Origin: Rhodospirillaceae bacterium
Lineage (GTDB): Bacteria; Pseudomonadota; Alphaproteobacteria; MPNO01; UBA2964
Length of the DNA: 41,772 nucleotides
Assembly (NCBI GenBank): GCA_002712335.1
Contig: PATI01000069.1
Span: forward strand, 71,127 to 112,898
Direction of reading: 5' to 3'
Shown here: one piece after another, positions 16,411 to 24,703 of the stretch
Layout: each line of letters opens with the position of its first letter
Position numbering within the stretch: the first letter of the stretch is position 1
The notes under the pieces: generated by a model
Told to the model about the DNA's origin: nothing
Databases searched by the model: none
Seen by the model: the letters and a program-made list of their open reading frames with translations, nothing else
Made by a program: the position numbers and the translations under genes

Positions 16411-17259
16411 ATGACAGGTTTCATGGAAGGGTTCATTAATTCAAGTCATCGTAATTGGCTACGCGTTTGGGTAGAGTCCGCTCCATTTCGTTACTCTATC
16501 CTCGTGATAATATTTCTGAATGCAATCTTGCTTGGTTTAGAAACAGTGCCCAGTGTTATGACAGAAATGGGTGACACGTTACATAAGGTTGATAAGATTA
16601 TTCTTTGGATTTTTATTGTTGAACTAGTTTTGCGTATTTATGCCCATGGATTCCGCTTTTTTCGTGATCCTTGGGGAGTGTTTGATTTTGTAATAGTTGC
16701 GATTGCCTTAGCCCCAGCCAGCGAACAGTTTAGTGTATTACGAGCTCTTCGAATTCTTCGAGCATTACGGTTAATTTCCGGTGTGCCGCGTATGCGGAGG
16801 GTTGTAGAAGCTTTATTAAGTGCCGTGCCAGGGATTGGAGCTGTTGCTGCATTATTAGTTCTAGTTTTTTATGTTTTTGCGGTGATTGCTACCAAACTAT
16901 TCGGCGGAGAGTTTCCACAATGGTTCGGTACAATCGGAGAATCAATGTTTTCTCTCTTCCAAATTATGACGCTTGAGAGTTGGTCAATGGGTATTGTTCG
17001 GCCCGTTATGGAACAATTTCCCTACGCTTGGTCATTCTTTGTAGTGTTTATTATTATTTCGAGTTTTACAGTCCTGAATCTATTTATCGCGATCATCGTC
17101 GATTCCATGCAAACCCTGAATGCGGATGGTCAAGAACGAACAGTGGAACGTATTGGAATAGTTCTTGATGAGGATACTCAAAAAGTTTCTGATGAAATTT
17201 CACGGTTAAGAGCTGAAATTCGTGAATTGAGATCGGAGGTGGCCCGAGATAGGTCTTAA
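16411..17259 (+). CDS. Voltage-gated sodium channel, NavBac type
   Basis: A 282-residue, six-transmembrane ion channel of the single-domain bacterial Nav family, which works as a homotetramer in the inner membrane. The voltage sensor S4 (about 107-130) has Arg111, 114, 117 and 120 at every third position (VLRALRILRALRL). The pore carries the selectivity filter TLESWSM at 187-193, identical to that of NavMs and NavAb, and is followed by GIVRPVM. S6 is FTVLNLFIAIIVDSM. The C-terminus (about 260-280) is a short coiled coil. The start is supported by a purine-rich AGGAGAGGGAAGGG. Its stop overlaps the convergent pssA stop in a TTAA. Confidence 0.95.
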   Translation: MTGFMEGFINSSHRNWLRVWVESAPFRYSILVIIFLNAILLGLETVPSVMTEMGDTLHKVDKIILWIFIVELVLRIYAHGFRFFRDPWGVFDFVIVAIALAPASEQFSVLRALRILRALRLISGVPRMRRVVEALLSAVPGIGAVAALLVLVFYVFAVIATKLFGGEFPQWFGTIGESMFSLFQIMTLESWSMGIVRPVMEQFPYAWSFFVVFIIISSFTVLNLFIAIIVDSMQTLNADGQERTVERIGIVLDEDTQKVSDEISRLRAEIRELRSEVARDRS

Positions 17260-18074
17260 GTTTCTTTGCTGTCCGTTTCATGAATTGAAGAGCGGCTTAA
17301 TTCCTCGTTTTGTTTTCTTTTAAAAGATAAGTAAGAGAAAGGAATTGAAACTGCAAAAGCGATGGTAAGCGCTGATAAAGATAACCAAGGTTCGGTAACC
17401 AATGCCGCAGCGAATAAAGCTACACCAGCAAGTGAAACGGTAACCAATTTTTTAGAGACTCGGATGCGTTTAAAAGAATAAGTTGGTATTGGGGCTATCA
17501 TCATTGCGGAAATCATTACTGTCCAAGGCAAATTAAGCCACGCTGATTGCAAAAAATTCCATTTTGTTTCTACACTGAGCATTAGAGGTAATAAGATCAT
17601 ACCGGCCGCCGCAGGTGCAGGTACACCACTAAAGTAGCCGCTAGCCCATGGTGGTAACTCGGTATCAGCAGATGCAACGTTAAAGCGGGCTAATCGTAAA
17701 ACACAACATACAACGAAGAGAGTGGCAATTGCCCAGCCAATTCCACCAACATTATTAAGAGACCAAAAATAGATCAGCATTACCGGAGCGACACCAAAAG
17801 AAATGGAGTCAACCAGTGAGTCTAGTTGTCCGCCAAGCTCAGTCTGGCCACCCATAAGCCTTGCCATGCGGCCATCTAACGTATCGAGCAGAGCAGCTAA
17901 ACCAATTAGTAAGATTGATATTTCCCACTTTTGTTGTAGACCAAATTTGATTGCTGTCAGTCCTGAGCAAAGACCAAGCATAGTTATTGCATTAGGTAAA
18001 AGGCTGTTAAGTCTTTCTCTCCGGAGTTCTTTGCGTGCGCTAAGTAAAGATTTACCTCGCAGTTTTTGTGTCAT
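17256..18074 (-). CDS. pssA: CDP-diacylglycerol--serine O-phosphatidyltransferase
   Basis: A 272-residue integral membrane enzyme that makes phosphatidylserine from CDP-diacylglycerol and serine. The CDP-alcohol phosphotransferase motif D-G-x2-A-R-x8-G-x3-D-x3-D is complete (DGRMAR, then GQLDSLVD). Several hydrophobic helices follow, as in the type II PssA enzymes. I chose the ATG at 18074, which overlaps the psd stop (TAATG) and has AAGGAGAG 10 nt upstream. An in-frame GTG at 18083 would begin inside that ribosome site. It is coupled with psd, which converts its product to phosphatidylethanolamine. Confidence 0.95.
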   Translation of the reverse strand: MTQKLRGKSLLSARKELRRERLNSLLPNAITMLGLCSGLTAIKFGLQQKWEISILLIGLAALLDTLDGRMARLMGGQTELGGQLDSLVDSISFGVAPVMLIYFWSLNNVGGIGWAIATLFVVCCVLRLARFNVASADTELPPWASGYFSGVPAPAAAGMILLPLMLSVETKWNFLQSAWLNLPWTVMISAMMIAPIPTYSFKRIRVSKKLVTVSLAGVALFAAALVTEPWLSLSALTIAFAVSIPFSYLSFKRKQNEELSRSSIHETDSKET

Positions 18075-18760
18075 TAGCGCCACTCTCCTTTGCGGTCATC
18101 TTCGCTGTCATTTAATTGGGCGATGGGAGTCTCACCACCGATAACCCGTTGTCCTGGTATCACTAAAAAACGGGTATTTTGCGGTAAATAAATGTCGACC
18201 CGGCTCCCGAAGCGGATCATTCCAAATCTCTCACCCGCTCTCAGTGACTGTCCGTCGTTAATCCAGCAAATTATTCGACGAGCAATTAAGCCAGCGATTT
18301 GGACTACTGCAATATCAATTCCATTCCTATTTCTAATAAGTAAGCATTGCCTTTCATTATCTTTACTCGATTTATCTAAGGAAGCGTTGAAGAATTTTCC
18401 TGGTTTATATGCTGTTTTTATAACATCCCCATCAAGGGGACTTCGATTAACATGACAATCAAAGACATTCATAAAAATACTTATACGACGCATTTTTTTA
18501 TGTTCTATTTTTAACTCTTCGGGCGGCGTACTTTCAGTGAAAGGTAGTATAATACCATCAGCAGGGCTAGTTATTAGATCTGTTTCTGTTGGGGTAACAC
18601 GGTCCGGATCTCGAAAAAAGTATATGCACCATCCAACCATTATAACTCCGACCCAACCGAGAAATTGGGTGATAGTGAACAAAACAGCCGCGATAACGGC
18701 AAAGATGGTAATAAATAGACGTCCTTCAGGTCTAACTTTAATTTGTGGTATTTTTGACAC
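18074..18760 (-). CDS. psd: Phosphatidylserine decarboxylase proenzyme
   Basis: A 228-residue pyruvoyl enzyme that decarboxylates phosphatidylserine to phosphatidylethanolamine. Two hydrophobic N-terminal segments (residues 14-47) anchor it, followed by YFFRDPDR, SPADG and FMNVFDCHVNRSP, then the self-cleavage site RFGSRVDIYLP. The Ser of the Gly-Ser pair becomes the pyruvoyl group. The small size places it in the short archaeal/alphaproteobacterial type of Psd. The start is a GTG with a weak AGAG ribosome site. The order psd-pssA with a 1-nt overlap is widely conserved in alphaproteobacteria. Confidence 0.94.
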   Translation of the reverse strand: MSKIPQIKVRPEGRLFITIFAVIAAVLFTITQFLGWVGVIMVGWCIYFFRDPDRVTPTETDLITSPADGIILPFTESTPPEELKIEHKKMRRISIFMNVFDCHVNRSPLDGDVIKTAYKPGKFFNASLDKSSKDNERQCLLIRNRNGIDIAVVQIAGLIARRIICWINDGQSLRAGERFGMIRFGSRVDIYLPQNTRFLVIPGQRVIGGETPIAQLNDSEDDRKGEWR

Positions 18761-18783
18761 GCGTTATCTCTTTAAATTCATTG

Positions 18784-19515
18784 CTATTTAGTTTCCAAAA
18801 TTGAAATAGGGTCACCAACCTTTATTCCAAGGGTGCTTGCATTCCCCTGATTGACCGCAATTTCAACAAGTCCGTTAGCATTTTCGTACCAAAATGCTTT
18901 GCCGATCTCTACGTTAGAGAATGTTGATGCATAGGAAAACAATTTTCCTGCGCATTTTATTTGGTCGGAACATTGTAAATTGTGGGCACGGACCCCAGTC
19001 ATCGCATTCCCATAATAGTCAATATAAATAATAGAGTTAAGGTCATCAGGCCAGTCAATACCCGCGAGACTTTCTAATGCCAATGTCTTCCATTCAAAAC
19101 TTTTCCCGGTTGCAATCATTGCAGCTATCGGCGCAAATAGGTCACGGCCGTGAAAACTTGTTGATAGTTTATCAGGACGCCACTTAATTTCCTTGGCGGA
19201 GACATTAAGGCCCCTTCTTAATACAATTGAAAGAACCCCATTATCTGGTCCAATAAATATTTTTCCATCAACATCAAGTACAATTGGAAGACGATCGCTT
19301 CCAACCCCTGGGTCGATAATACAAAGAAATATTGAATTTTTTGGGAAGTCCCTCTCTAGGGCTGCAAGAATGTATGCAGATTCTTTGGGCTGAAAAATGG
19401 GTGCATCGGAGAGTAGATTTATTATAATTTCGTTGGGAGCATGTTGAGCTAAAACAGAATTGAGCTGTCCGAGATATGGGCCGTCCCCTCCAAAATCTGT
19501 AAATAGTGCAATCAT
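18784..19515 (-). CDS. SAM hydrolase / SAM-dependent halogenase-fold protein (DUF62)
   Basis: A 243-residue protein of the S-adenosyl-L-methionine hydrolase (adenosine-forming) family. Motifs are the N-terminal ALFTDFGGDGPYLGQL, CIIDPGVGSDR (about 86-96) and the adenosine-binding IGPDNGVLS (about 108-116), with a C-terminal domain containing DYYGNAMTG. Family members hydrolyse SAM to adenosine and methionine; the related fluorinases and chlorinases use halide instead. Nothing here points to halogenation. The ATG at 19515 has no clear ribosome site, and an inverted repeat lies immediately before it. It is 23 nt upstream of psd on the same strand, so the three genes may share a transcript. Confidence 0.9.
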   Translation of the reverse strand: MIALFTDFGGDGPYLGQLNSVLAQHAPNEIIINLLSDAPIFQPKESAYILAALERDFPKNSIFLCIIDPGVGSDRLPIVLDVDGKIFIGPDNGVLSIVLRRGLNVSAKEIKWRPDKLSTSFHGRDLFAPIAAMIATGKSFEWKTLALESLAGIDWPDDLNSIIYIDYYGNAMTGVRAHNLQCSDQIKCAGKLFSYASTFSNVEIGKAFWYENANGLVEIAVNQGNASTLGIKVGDPISILETK

Positions 19516-19516
19516 G

Positions 19517-19557
19517 TTTAGATTTTAACATTTATTGGCTTTAGACAAAAATCTAAA
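19517..19557 (-). promoter_or_regulatory. Inverted repeat in the leader of the SAM hydrolase gene
   Basis: A perfect 10-bp inverted repeat (19517-19526 with 19548-19557, 21-nt loop) ends one base before the SAM hydrolase ATG, in the place a ribosome site would occupy. A second short stem uses the same outer arm: on the minus strand TTTAGA can instead pair with TCTAAA after a 6-nt loop. The two stems exclude each other. The region is very AT-rich, so this may be chance. Confidence 0.3.
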
Positions 19558-19682
19558 AATATTCTTATAGTTAAAATTGAGTTTTTATAAGTGAATTATT
19601 TTTTATGTGAAAGATTTTGCAATAAGCTTTATTAAGAGCCTTGTTGACTTGATGAGTGCTGATGAGTAGGAAATCCGCAGCC

Positions 19683-20654
19683 ATGCGAATTATAAAACAA
19701 TATTTGAACTTATCTAGCTCCTGCAGAGGAGCTGCCGTTGCCCTGGGTAATTTTGATGGTATTCACATAGGCCATCAAAAGGTTGTGAGCGAAATAAAAA
19801 AAATTGCAGAACATTTGAAAATACCATCCGCGGTTATGACGTTTGACCCACATCCTCGTCGCTTCTTTCAACCTTCGGCGCCTCCATTTGAAATGACACC
19901 CACTCATGTAAAGTCACGTCACCTAAAATCATTAGGAGTGGATATTCATTATGTTATGCCATTTGATAAAACATTTGCTTCTTTGATAGCTCAAGAATTC
20001 GTAGAAAATGTTCTTGTCTCTGGATTGGGTGTGAGACATGTAGCGGCTGGTTATGATTTTGTTTTTGGCAAAGGTCGGAAGGGCGACGTAGAATTTCTGA
20101 AAAAAAGTGGTGAAGGTTGCGGTTTTGAAGTTACTCTCGTCCCCGCTGTGAAAACAGATAATGGAAAGGTATATTCTTCGACGGTAATTCGTAAACATAT
20201 TGTCGAAGGAAGACCTCGTGAGGCGGCGGATAGTCTTGGAAGGGCGTGGGAAATTGAAGGAGAAGTTGTCACAGGAGACCAAAGAGGCCGGCAAATGGGT
20301 TTTCCTACTGCAAATGTCAATGCAGGAGTGTCTATAATGCCTAAACTTGGGGTCTATGCTGTTTGGGCAGGTGTACCCGAAGGAAAATTAACCAAATGGT
20401 ATAAGGCTGTTGTAAATGTTGGACGTAGACCAACATTTGACGGTGAAGGTGTTACAGTTGAGACACATTTATTTGACTATTCCGGAGATCTTTATGGCAA
20501 GGTCTTAAGGGTTGCTTTTATCGACTTTATTCGCCCAGAGCTAAAATTCGACGGTTTAGATTCTATCAAAGCACAAATTCTGGATGATTGTCGTGCGGCA
20601 CAAGAAATACTTGACGAAGTGCCATTCAATGATATCACCGCGTCACTGAAATGA
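19683..20654 (+). CDS. ribF: Bifunctional riboflavin kinase / FAD synthetase
   Basis: A 323-residue enzyme making FMN and FAD. The N-terminal adenylyltransferase domain shows ALGNFDGIHIGHQ, TFDPHPRRFF, AAGYDFVFGKGRKGD and SSTVIRKHIVEG. The C-terminal kinase domain shows GRQMGFPTAN, VNVGRRPTF, the ETHLFDY strand and the LYGKVLRV core. The start is taken at ATG 19683 (MRIIKQY), as usual for the family. In-frame GTG 19656 and ATG 19662 lie upstream, and the AGG at 19668-19670 does not decide between the latter and 19683. It begins a plus-strand operon with ileS, lspA, bamF and two M16 peptidases, a classic alphaproteobacterial order. Confidence 0.95.
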   Translation: MRIIKQYLNLSSSCRGAAVALGNFDGIHIGHQKVVSEIKKIAEHLKIPSAVMTFDPHPRRFFQPSAPPFEMTPTHVKSRHLKSLGVDIHYVMPFDKTFASLIAQEFVENVLVSGLGVRHVAAGYDFVFGKGRKGDVEFLKKSGEGCGFEVTLVPAVKTDNGKVYSSTVIRKHIVEGRPREAADSLGRAWEIEGEVVTGDQRGRQMGFPTANVNAGVSIMPKLGVYAVWAGVPEGKLTKWYKAVVNVGRRPTFDGEGVTVETHLFDYSGDLYGKVLRVAFIDFIRPELKFDGLDSIKAQILDDCRAAQEILDEVPFNDITASLK

Positions 20655-20673
20655 TTTTAGCAGGACATCTGGA

Positions 20674-23496
20674 ATGAGTGTTGATTATAAATCTACAGTC
20701 TTTTTGCCAACAACCGAATTTCCAATGCGGGGTTCATTGCCCGAGCGTGAACCCAGGACGCTGGAGCACTGGCGGAAAATAGACCTCTATCGACGTCTCA
20801 GGGAAGATTCGATAGGTCGTGAAAAATTCATACTTCATGATGGCCCTCCTTATGCAAACGGAAATTTGCATATTGGTCATGCTTTGAACAAAATATTGAA
20901 GGATGTAATTAATCGTTCACAACAAATGCTCGGTAAGGATGCCAACTATGTTCCGGGTTGGGATTGTCACGGGTTGCCAATCGAATGGAAAATTGAGGAA
21001 AAATATCGTAAAGCAGGTAAAGACAAAGATGAGGTGCCGGTTGTTGACTTTCGGCGAGAATGTAGAGAATTTGCTGATCACTGGATTAACATTCAGTCCG
21101 AGGAATTCCAGAGACTAGGGGTAATTGGGGATTGGGATAGCCCCTATACGACGATGGCGTATGCCGCTGAAGGGCGGATCGTGGGAGAACTAGGAAAATT
21201 TTTGCTTAATGGGGGGCTTTTTCGCGGAGAAAAACCGGTTATGTGGTCACCGGTCGAGAAGACGGCATTAGCAGAAGCAGAAGTGGAATATCATGACCAT
21301 AAATCAACTCAAATTTGGGTTAGGTTTCCAATCATTTCTACCAAAATCCAATTATTAAAGAATTGCCAAGCCGTTATATGGACTACAACCCCTTGGACTA
21401 TACCTGGCAACAGGGCAATCGCCTACGGAGATGAAATTGATTATTCTGTCGTGAAGGTCAAAAATCGGGGGGAGAACAAATTTCTTAAAGAGGGTGATAC
21501 ATTATTGTTAGCCCAGTCTCTGGTAAAAAAGGTCATGGATTTCTGTCAAGTTAAAGATTTTGAAATAGTTGGGAGGGTCAAAGGGAGTGAATTAAGCGGG
21601 ACGCTTTGTAATCACCCTCTCAATGGTAAAGGCTATGACTTTAAGGTTCCTTTTTTATCAGGAGCTCATGTTACTGAAGACGATGGAACTGGGCTCGTTC
21701 ATACGGCTCCAGGACACGGGGTCGAAGATTTTATAGTAGGCCAAGAAAATGGAATAGAAGTGCCGCGAACTGTTGAAGGTAATGGATGTTATTATTCTCA
21801 TGTTCCAATTTTTGCTGGTCAACACGTTTATAAGGCAGATGAGCCAGTAATGGATGCTCTCATTGAAAGAGAGGCTTTGATTGCAAGTGATACTCTTGTC
21901 CATTCCTATCCTCATAGCTGGCGCTCAAAGGCTCCATTAATTTACCGGACTACTCCTCAGTGGTTTATCTCGATGGAGACAAATGATTTACGTGAGGCGG
22001 CCGTTAAGGCGATTGGTGAAACAAAATTTTATCCTGCTTCTGGCCAGAATCGTTTACATGGAATGATTGAGAACCGACCGGATTGGTGTGTATCCCGTCA
22101 ACGTGCTTGGGGTGTTCCTATTACTGTTTTCGTAAATAAAGAGACTGGCGAACCCCTCAGAGATAATGAAGTAATGCACCGAATTGTCCAAGCTGTAACT
22201 ACTGAAGGAGCAGATTGTTGGTTTACTAGTAATGCTTCGCGCTTTCTTGGTGATAATTATGATCCAGATCAATACGAACAAGTTTTCGATATTTTAGATG
22301 TTTGGTTTGATTCCGGGTCCACTCATAATTTTGTCCTCGAAGACCGGGAGGATCTAGAATGGCCAGCAACGCTTTATCTCGAGGGCTCTGACCAGCATCG
22401 AGGTTGGTTTCATTCATCGCTTTTGGAAGCATGTGGGACTCGTGGAGCGGCACCCTATAAGGGTGTCTTGACACACGGATTTGTCCTTGCTGAGAAGGGC
22501 GTTAAAATGTCGAAATCCCAGGGCAATACTATTGCCCCCCAGGAAGTTATTAAAAATTTTGGTGCTGATATACTTAGAATATGGGTTGTAGCCTCTGATT
22601 ATTCTGAAGATTTAAAAATAGGCCCTGAAATAATAAAACATCAATCGGACGCCTACCGTCGATTAAGAAATACATTCAGGTATCTTTTGGGAAACTTACA
22701 TGGATTTGATAGCAAAGAGCAGGTCGATTATGATCAGATGCCGGAGTTAGAAAAATTTATATTACATCGTTTAGCGGAATTAGATGTTTTGATTCGGGAC
22801 TGTTGTTCCAAGTATGATTTCCATACTATGTTTATAGCACTACATAATTTTTGCGTAGTAGAATTATCTGCATTCTATTTTGATATTCGAAAAGATACTC
22901 TCTATTGTGACTCTTTTGATAGTATAGAGCGAAGAGCTGCTCGGACGGTTTTAGATCGACTATTTGTGACTCTTACAACATGGCTTGCTCCTATTATACC
23001 CTTTACTGCTGAAGAGGCGTGGTTAACTCGATTTCCAAAAGAAGAAAAAAGTAGTAGCGTTCATCTCCAACAATTTGATGCTATTCCACCTAATTGGCGT
23101 GACGATGACTTGTCAAAAAAATGGCAATTTATTCGTAATTTGAGGAGGGTTGTAACAGGGGCTTTGGAGGTGGAAAGGGCAGAAAAACGTATAGGGTCTA
23201 GCCTTAGCGCCCAAGCAATAATTTATACTTCAAATGAATATAGAATCGCTCTTGAGGGTATTCATTTAGCAGATTTGTGTATTACTTCTGCTGCGAGATT
23301 CGCAGATGGTAAGGCGCCGTTAGAAGCTTTTTCTATTTCAGATGTACCTGATGTAAAAGTTATAATAGCTCTTGCAGAGGGTCAGAAATGTAGTCGTTGT
23401 TGGAAAGTGCTACCGGAAGTAGGCACTTTTGCAACTCATATAGATCTTTGTAAACGATGTGCGGACGTCGTGGATGGCTTATCGGCTCCCGATTAG
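20674..23496 (+). CDS. ileS: Isoleucyl-tRNA synthetase
   Basis: A 940-residue class I aminoacyl-tRNA synthetase. The HIGH motif occurs as YANGNLHIGHAL (about 60-71) and the KMSKS loop as GVKMSKSQGN. The editing domain contains WTTTPWTIPGN and TGLVHTAPGHG. The C-terminus ends in a zinc-binding domain with two Cys pairs (CSRCW and CKRC), typical of bacterial-type IleRS. The length equals that of the E. coli enzyme. The ATG follows AGGA by 8 nt and is 19 nt from the ribF stop. No T-box or other leader is seen in that short gap. Confidence 0.98.
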   Translation: MSVDYKSTVFLPTTEFPMRGSLPEREPRTLEHWRKIDLYRRLREDSIGREKFILHDGPPYANGNLHIGHALNKILKDVINRSQQMLGKDANYVPGWDCHGLPIEWKIEEKYRKAGKDKDEVPVVDFRRECREFADHWINIQSEEFQRLGVIGDWDSPYTTMAYAAEGRIVGELGKFLLNGGLFRGEKPVMWSPVEKTALAEAEVEYHDHKSTQIWVRFPIISTKIQLLKNCQAVIWTTTPWTIPGNRAIAYGDEIDYSVVKVKNRGENKFLKEGDTLLLAQSLVKKVMDFCQVKDFEIVGRVKGSELSGTLCNHPLNGKGYDFKVPFLSGAHVTEDDGTGLVHTAPGHGVEDFIVGQENGIEVPRTVEGNGCYYSHVPIFAGQHVYKADEPVMDALIEREALIASDTLVHSYPHSWRSKAPLIYRTTPQWFISMETNDLREAAVKAIGETKFYPASGQNRLHGMIENRPDWCVSRQRAWGVPITVFVNKETGEPLRDNEVMHRIVQAVTTEGADCWFTSNASRFLGDNYDPDQYEQVFDILDVWFDSGSTHNFVLEDREDLEWPATLYLEGSDQHRGWFHSSLLEACGTRGAAPYKGVLTHGFVLAEKGVKMSKSQGNTIAPQEVIKNFGADILRIWVVASDYSEDLKIGPEIIKHQSDAYRRLRNTFRYLLGNLHGFDSKEQVDYDQMPELEKFILHRLAELDVLIRDCCSKYDFHTMFIALHNFCVVELSAFYFDIRKDTLYCDSFDSIERRAARTVLDRLFVTLTTWLAPIIPFTAEEAWLTRFPKEEKSSSVHLQQFDAIPPNWRDDDLSKKWQFIRNLRRVVTGALEVERAEKRIGSSLSAQAIIYTSNEYRIALEGIHLADLCITSAARFADGKAPLEAFSISDVPDVKVIIALAEGQKCSRCWKVLPEVGTFATHIDLCKRCADVVDGLSAPD

Positions 23497-23499
23497 GCA

Positions 23500-23991
23500 A
23501 TGAAATCAAAAATTGACATCAATCCCAGGAATTTAGGAGCTTTAGTTGTATTAATTACAATTTTTCTAGATCAACTGAGTAAATGGTGGGTTGTCAATCT
23601 AATGATGGTGCCTCCTAAAATCATTCAAGTTACTAGCTTCTTTGATCTTGTATTAGTTTATAATCGGGGAGTTAGCTTTGGGATATTTAATAATTCTCCG
23701 GATTGGGTGGGGGTAGTCTTGATTTGTTTTGCAATTTTGATTTCAATCGGTCTGGCGTTTTGGATATGGCATGCAGATGGAAAACTTGTATCCTGTGCTT
23801 TGGCCCTTGTTGTTGGTGGGGCAGTGGGTAATGTTTTAGATCGCATTCAGTTTGGTGCCGTTGTTGATTTTCTTGATTTTCATGTTTGGGGGTGGCATTG
23901 GCCTGCATTTAACGTTGCGGACGCTGCTATAACTATAGGTGTTGTCATGTTGATTTTGGACTCTTTTAAACCTAAATCTAAAACTCTTTGA
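23500..23991 (+). CDS. lspA: Lipoprotein signal peptidase (signal peptidase II)
   Basis: A 163-residue inner-membrane aspartic protease that removes signal peptides from diacylglyceryl-modified prolipoproteins. Four hydrophobic segments are visible, with the conserved DQLSKWW in the first, YNRGVSFG before the second, and the two catalytic Asp regions GNVLDRIQFGAVVDFLDF and FNVADAAI. It begins 3 nt after the ileS stop, so the two are coupled. It would process both lipoproteins in this window, BamF and the alginate lyase. Confidence 0.97.
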   Translation: MKSKIDINPRNLGALVVLITIFLDQLSKWWVVNLMMVPPKIIQVTSFFDLVLVYNRGVSFGIFNNSPDWVGVVLICFAILISIGLAFWIWHADGKLVSCALALVVGGAVGNVLDRIQFGAVVDFLDFHVWGWHWPAFNVADAAITIGVVMLILDSFKPKSKTL

Positions 23992-24023
23992 AACCAGTAT
24001 TTAAACGGTAGGGAAGTTTTTTA

Positions 24024-24605
24024 ATGAAAAAGTTGAGCTTTTTTCCGTTCGTTAGTATGTCGATTGGATTTTTCCTTATTTTAGGGTGCGAAAATGCAAA
24101 GGAGACGATTGGGTTGACCAAACAATCTCCAGATGAGTTTGCCGTGGTTACACGAGCACCATTAAGTATACCTCCTAAATTTGATCTTAGGCCTCCTAAA
24201 CCTGGAGCAGATAGGCCACAGGAAACAGCTACAAGGTCGGAAGCTCGAAAAATTTTATTAAAGAATACAAGTGCTCATAGAAATTCTATAAAAAATAAGT
24301 CAGTTAACTCAGATAGGTTCTCAAATGGTGAAGCAGCCTTCTTACAAAGAGCAGGTGCTTTGAATGTTGATCCTTCGATTCGAAAAATAATAAAAAAGGA
24401 GAGTAGTGGGTTAACCGAAGTTGACGAAGGGTTGTTAGGTAAAATCATTTTCTGGCGTAAGGGGGAAAGACCCGGCAGTATTATAGATGCAAAAAAAGAA
24501 GCCCAAAGGTTACGGAAGGTCACCGCGGAAGGCCAATCAATTACGAAGGGAAAGACGCCTATTATCATCCGGAAACAAAAGGGATGGCTGGAGGGGATTT
24601 TTTGA
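24024..24605 (+). CDS. bamF: BamF / DUF3035 outer-membrane assembly lipoprotein
   Basis: A 193-residue lipoprotein with hydrophobic residues 5-20 and a lipobox ending LGC at Cys22. The conserved block QSPDEFAVVTRAPLSIPP and FDLRPPKPGADRPQE is the DUF3035 signature. The family is largely confined to alphaproteobacteria and was found as the BamF subunit of the beta-barrel assembly machine in Caulobacter. The basic central and C-terminal part is of low complexity and probably flexible. It follows lspA, its maturation protease, by 32 nt, with a GGGAAG ribosome site. This neighbour relation is conserved in alphaproteobacteria. Confidence 0.9.
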   Translation: MKKLSFFPFVSMSIGFFLILGCENAKETIGLTKQSPDEFAVVTRAPLSIPPKFDLRPPKPGADRPQETATRSEARKILLKNTSAHRNSIKNKSVNSDRFSNGEAAFLQRAGALNVDPSIRKIIKKESSGLTEVDEGLLGKIIFWRKGERPGSIIDAKKEAQRLRKVTAEGQSITKGKTPIIIRKQKGWLEGIF

Positions 24606-24703
24606 TATTTAGAGATTTTATAAATTAAAAGTAGAAATTGCTACATAGAGTTGAGTTATTTTATAAGAAGCATAAGCAAAAGAAAGAAGTTGGGAAGAAT
24701 AAA

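Noticed and set aside
18784..19515. SAM-dependent fluorinase or chlorinase instead of SAM hydrolase.
   Set aside because: The general DUF62 motifs fit the widespread hydrolases, and no halometabolite genes are nearby. Halogenases are rare in this family.
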